Below, one piece after another: positions 63,085 to 64,000 of a DNA stretch of 64,000 nt. Under the pieces are notes generated by a model. That model worked only from the letters and a program-made list of their open reading frames with translations. It was not told the origin of the DNA and did not search any database. Origin of the DNA: Diorhabda sublineata (Eukaryota > Arthropoda > Insecta > Coleoptera > Chrysomelidae); contig NC_079478.1 of assembly GCF_026230105.1 (NCBI RefSeq), positions 29,899,653 to 29,963,652 on the forward strand, written 5' to 3'. Position 1 is the first letter of the stretch. Every line of letters starts with the position of its first letter. The position numbers and the translations under genes are program-made.

Positions 63085-63310
63085 AACAATGCTTTATAGT
63101 CAAAAATTAGTCACAATTCGTGAATAAAGAGTCTGTAAATAACTACAAAATTAACACACAAATAAAATAAAATATAAATATGAAGTATACACGAGAAAAT
63201 AATAAATAACGATATTATGTACGTTTTGAAGTACAATGTAGAAGTCTATGAAACAGATTTTATTCCAATCGGCAAATGATTGTGCACTTTTTCCGTATTG
63301 TATAGTATTG
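63085..63310 (-). mobile_element. LINE family A, 3' end, copy 3
   Basis: This aligns with the tails at 8330 and 20840. Shared parts are TATAGTCAAAAATTAGTCACAA, ACACAAATAAAATAAAATAT, a GAAAATAATAAATAACGA run, and GATTTTATTCCAATCGGCAAATGATTGTGCA, the same place as the LPIEIKSIS codons of copy 2. It is more diverged and shorter than the other copies, with most of the coding part lost. The orientation is again minus. Confidence 0.7.
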
Positions 63311-64000
63311 AGTTCAATATGATTAAAATAATTAGGAGATAGAAAACATTGACAAAAGAATGAGAACGTGAACAAGATAGAAGAGTTTAATGAGGATATG
63401 GAAGTATAGTTTGGGTTAGTACGGTCAAACTCGATCTTGATGGGTTCTGATTTACTCAGAGATCTGAGGCATCATTTTTAAGCATTTCCAACCTGGATAA
63501 AAGTTTTTCTGATACTTATTCTACTATTTCTTCCAGGAAATCTATTGTATCGACAGCATTTACTTCTTCTTTTCATTAAGACAGGACACCAATAAAGCCC
63601 CGCTCCATTACAATCTTTACAATAATTGTCTATTGACAGCCTTCAGTTCTGGAATCTTATGCTAACATAAAATCAATTCTGTTTGACCATATATCCTGAT
63701 TTTGGGCTCCAATGGTTGTGACAATAGCAATATCAGCCGAAAGTCGTACTTTTAGCGAAACTATTTTCCTTAAAGTCTCCTTAAACTTAATAGTGTACGA
63801 GGCTAAACATTCTAGCAGTCTCCTCAATTCCGTAGATTGCTGTTTAAAGGATATTATGCCCAGTTTCCAGTCTGTATCACTTTTGGATATTAGTTCCTCT
63901 GAAAACACACTGGTTCTTGATATAATTTTTGTTACCGAGCTCGGTAAATGGTATAAATACCTCTACTCATTTTATAGTTCTATACAGGAATTAAACAGAA
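63311..64000. other. Unassigned DNA with an open minus frame and a palindrome near a TATA-like word
   Basis: The minus frame 63657-63908 starts MFSEELISKSDTDWKLGIIS and ends QNQDIWSNRIDFMLA. That final W-x-x-x-I-D-F-x-L motif resembles the start of transmembrane segment 1 in SLC6 transporters, but the rest does not, so no product is assigned. A perfect 16-bp palindrome TTACCGAGCTCGGTAA lies at 63932-63947, followed on the plus strand by GTATAAATA at 63951. Confidence 0.25.
63932..63947. repeat. Perfect 16-bp palindrome
   Basis: TTACCGAGCTCGGTAA is fully self-complementary without a loop. A TATAAA-like word follows four bases later. Confidence 0.8.

Noticed and set aside
1..64000. tRNA, rRNA, CRISPR array or bacterial-type operon
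   Set aside because: No tRNA-like B box with a matching cloverleaf, no long rRNA-like GC-balanced block, no regularly spaced direct repeats with unique spacers and no dense long ORFs were seen. The sequence is eukaryotic and repeat-rich.

Overview
This window looks like intergenic, transposon-derived DNA from an insect. The sequence is very AT-rich, and its stop codons are so dense that no open frame exceeds 126 codons. Every protein-like stretch I can name comes from an animal or insect transposable element. A block of (CCTAA)n, the insect-type TTAGG telomere motif, lies at 59054-59096. I cannot place the order; the mix of mariner, Tc3-like, Jockey, RTE, hAT and Helitron remnants would suit a beetle or another repeat-rich insect, but that is inference. 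I found no convincing host gene, tRNA, rRNA or CRISPR array.

Layout. 0-9 kb: an 891-bp element with 34-bp terminal inverted repeats (286-1176), a long decayed Jockey-type LINE on the minus strand (3980-5870), and the 3' end of a second LINE family (8330-8930) beside a roughly 205-bp tandem repeat (8909-9395). 11-16 kb: a Tc1/mariner tail and two Helitron N-terminal remnants in opposite orientation. 17-24 kb: a 368-bp internally deleted mariner, a different mariner remnant, a second copy of the LINE 3' end and a hAT transposase related to the ZMYM1-like group. 24-30 kb: mostly unassigned, with one GC-rich island at 24755-25160. 30-36 kb: a Tc3-like tail, a Jockey 3' end and an RTE-like LINE. 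37-49 kb is the densest transposon region: three RNase H-bearing LINE tails, all on the plus strand, a second mariner lineage, a Tc3-like transposase and an almost end-to-end mariner (41875-42879). 52-64 kb: a cluster of CCGTGG motifs, a duplicated block of about 600 bp carrying telomere-like repeats, a third copy of the LINE 3' end and several unassigned ORFs.

All recognised elements are broken by stops, frameshifts or deletions, so none is likely to move on its own. There are no working gene partnerships to describe. The useful information is in the history of the elements: an autonomous-type mariner and its deleted derivative in one window, repeated 5'-truncated LINE ends, nested or abutting insertions, and several well-preserved palindromes and inverted repeats with no assigned role. 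Family calls rest on protein motifs read by eye and should be checked by translated searches against repeat libraries.
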